DNA of 33,271 nt from Filomicrobium sp. (GTDB taxonomy: Bacteria > Pseudomonadota > Alphaproteobacteria > Rhizobiales > Hyphomicrobiaceae). The notes beneath the pieces are model-generated. The model had not been told where the DNA came from and did no database searches. It worked only from the letters and a program-made list of their open reading frames with translations. Made by a program: the position numbers and the translations under genes. The stretch covers positions 1 through 33,271 of the forward strand of contig JARFQY010000231.1 of assembly GCA_029287535.1 (NCBI GenBank), given 5' to 3'. Positions 32,413 to 33,271 of the stretch are shown piece after piece. Position 1 is the stretch's first letter. Each line of letters opens with the position of its first letter.

Positions 32413-33271
32413 ATGGCTGAAATCTCCGAGATCGTAGTGGAGCCGGCTGGCACGGAAAGTGACCCGCGGGCGAAAGATTACGAAACAATCCGACGGGCAA
32501 TCGCCTACTTGAAGCGCGATGACCAGCCGCCGGCACGCCTCGACGGGCTTGCCCAGCATCTGGGTCTTTCTCCCTCCCACTGTCAGAGGTTGTTCAAGCG
32601 GTGGTGCGGGCTTTCGCCGAAAGATTTCAGCGCTGCGATTGCGCTCGACAGGGCGCGGCGGCTTCTGAAGGACAGCGCCAGCGTATTGGAGACCGCACAT
32701 ACGGTGGGACTTTCCGGCGGTGGACGGCTGCACGATCTTTTTGTCACTCACGAAGCGATGACTCCTGGCGACTTCAAACGTCAGGGTGCCGGACTGCGGA
32801 TGAGCTGGGGGGCTCACGTTACGCCGTTTGGCGAGGCCGTGGCGGTGGCGACCGGGCGCGGTATCGCCGGTCTGGCGTTTGTCGACGAAGACACGGGCCC
32901 AACGGCGCGGGATGTGCTGGCATACCTTGGCCGGAGGTGGCCGGGAGCCTGCCTCTCATACGCGCCTGAGAAAACGCAGCCTTTCATCGACGTTATCTTT
33001 GACCCCGGGCGATGGTCGGCGGAAGAACCAGTTCGATTGATCATGATTGGCACCGACTTCGAAGTCCGGGTCTGGCAAGCGCTGCTCACCATCCCCGTTG
33101 GCCAGGCGGTCAGCTACCGGCAGGTTGCCCGGCAGGTATGCAGCGAGCGGGCTGCGCGCGCTGTGGGCGCTGCGGTGGGCAAGAATCCGTTGTCTTTCGT
33201 GGTGCCTTGCCATCGTGTGATACGGGCGGATGGCGGACTGGGAGGTTATCATTGGGGGCTGACGCGGAAGC
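32413..33271 (+). CDS. AraC-type HTH fused to methylated-DNA-protein-cysteine methyltransferase (cut by window end)
   Basis: 286 codons are visible from ATG 32413 and the frame is still open at the last base. An AraC-type HTH occupies residues ~25-120 (LDGLAQHLGLSPSHCQRLFKRW, then VGLSGGGRLHDLFVTHEAMTPGDFKR). The C-terminal part is an O6-alkylguanine methyltransferase: DFEVRVWQALLTIPVGQAVSYRQVA, HTH, then the acceptor Cys in VVPCHRVIRADGGLGGYHWG. This is the Ada-like 'bifunctional HTH/MGMT' layout lacking the Ada zinc domain. It repairs O6-methylguanine by transferring the methyl group to Cys and may regulate its own synthesis. A few residues are missing at the 3' end. Confidence 0.93.
   Translation, partial: MAEISEIVVEPAGTESDPRAKDYETIRRAIAYLKRDDQPPARLDGLAQHLGLSPSHCQRLFKRWCGLSPKDFSAAIALDRARRLLKDSASVLETAHTVGLSGGGRLHDLFVTHEAMTPGDFKRQGAGLRMSWGAHVTPFGEAVAVATGRGIAGLAFVDEDTGPTARDVLAYLGRRWPGACLSYAPEKTQPFIDVIFDPGRWSAEEPVRLIMIGTDFEVRVWQALLTIPVGQAVSYRQVARQVCSERAARAVGAAVGKNPLSFVVPCHRVIRADGGLGGYHWGLTRK

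Overview
The window looks like a chromosomal segment of a methylotrophic alphaproteobacterium, most likely Hyphomicrobiales. The reasons are a lanthanide-type XoxF methanol dehydrogenase with its quinoprotein accessory genes, a lanmodulin-like EF-hand protein, a DUF934/DUF2849 sulfate assimilation operon, a CioAB-type bd oxidase, and dense GC-rich gene packing. No insertion sequence, phage gene, tRNA, rRNA or CRISPR array was seen.

Layout. 1-2.4 kb: the 3' end of an unrecognised gene, then an SDR/DoxX-like fusion with a DUF2269 partner. 2.4-5.5 kb (minus): a small secreted protein and an 807-residue secreted or membrane protein with an acidic middle and a very basic K/R/A/N-rich tail. 5.8-13.6 kb: two divergent transcription units for PQQ-dependent alcohol oxidation. 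The minus unit encodes a beta-propeller, a CxxxCW rhodanese-like protein and an unknown secreted protein. The plus unit encodes a PedF-like cytochrome c, a XoxJ-like binding protein, a SoxYZ-like carrier, a zinc metallohydrolase and, after a 342-base gap, xoxF with a strong terminator. 13.8-17.1 kb: a LuxR-type response regulator facing a FIST protein plus hybrid kinase pair that resembles NosP/NahK. 17.3-18.6 kb: a DUF1194 protein and a small Cys-rich secreted protein. 18.9-23.2 kb (minus): a sulfate assimilation operon of ferredoxin, SUMT, DUF2849, sulfite reductase and a DUF934-CysH fusion. 23.4-26.1 kb (minus): cydA, cydB and a DUF2474 gene. 26.3-28.9 kb: DUF302, a BaiN-like flavoprotein and hisF. 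28.9-30.2 kb: a TetR regulator divergent from a DUF417 membrane protein, with a palindromic operator between them. 30.4-30.8 kb: the lanmodulin-like protein. 30.9-33.3 kb: endonuclease III, DUF2244 and an AraC-MGMT fusion cut by the window end.

How they fit together. XoxF would oxidise methanol or another alcohol in the periplasm and pass electrons to the PedF-like cytochrome. XoxJ, the SoxYZ-like carrier, the metallohydrolase and the minus-strand unit are accessory proteins of uncertain mechanism. The two-component/FIST genes beside xoxF are candidate regulators. About 17 kb away, the EF-hand protein keeps the lanmodulin spacing and Pro-2 EF loops, so it may bind lanthanides for the same pathway, although one EF loop is destroyed and another is atypical. 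The bd oxidase and sulfur operon are ordinary energy and assimilation functions. All functional statements come from reading the sequence and recalling families; no database search was run.
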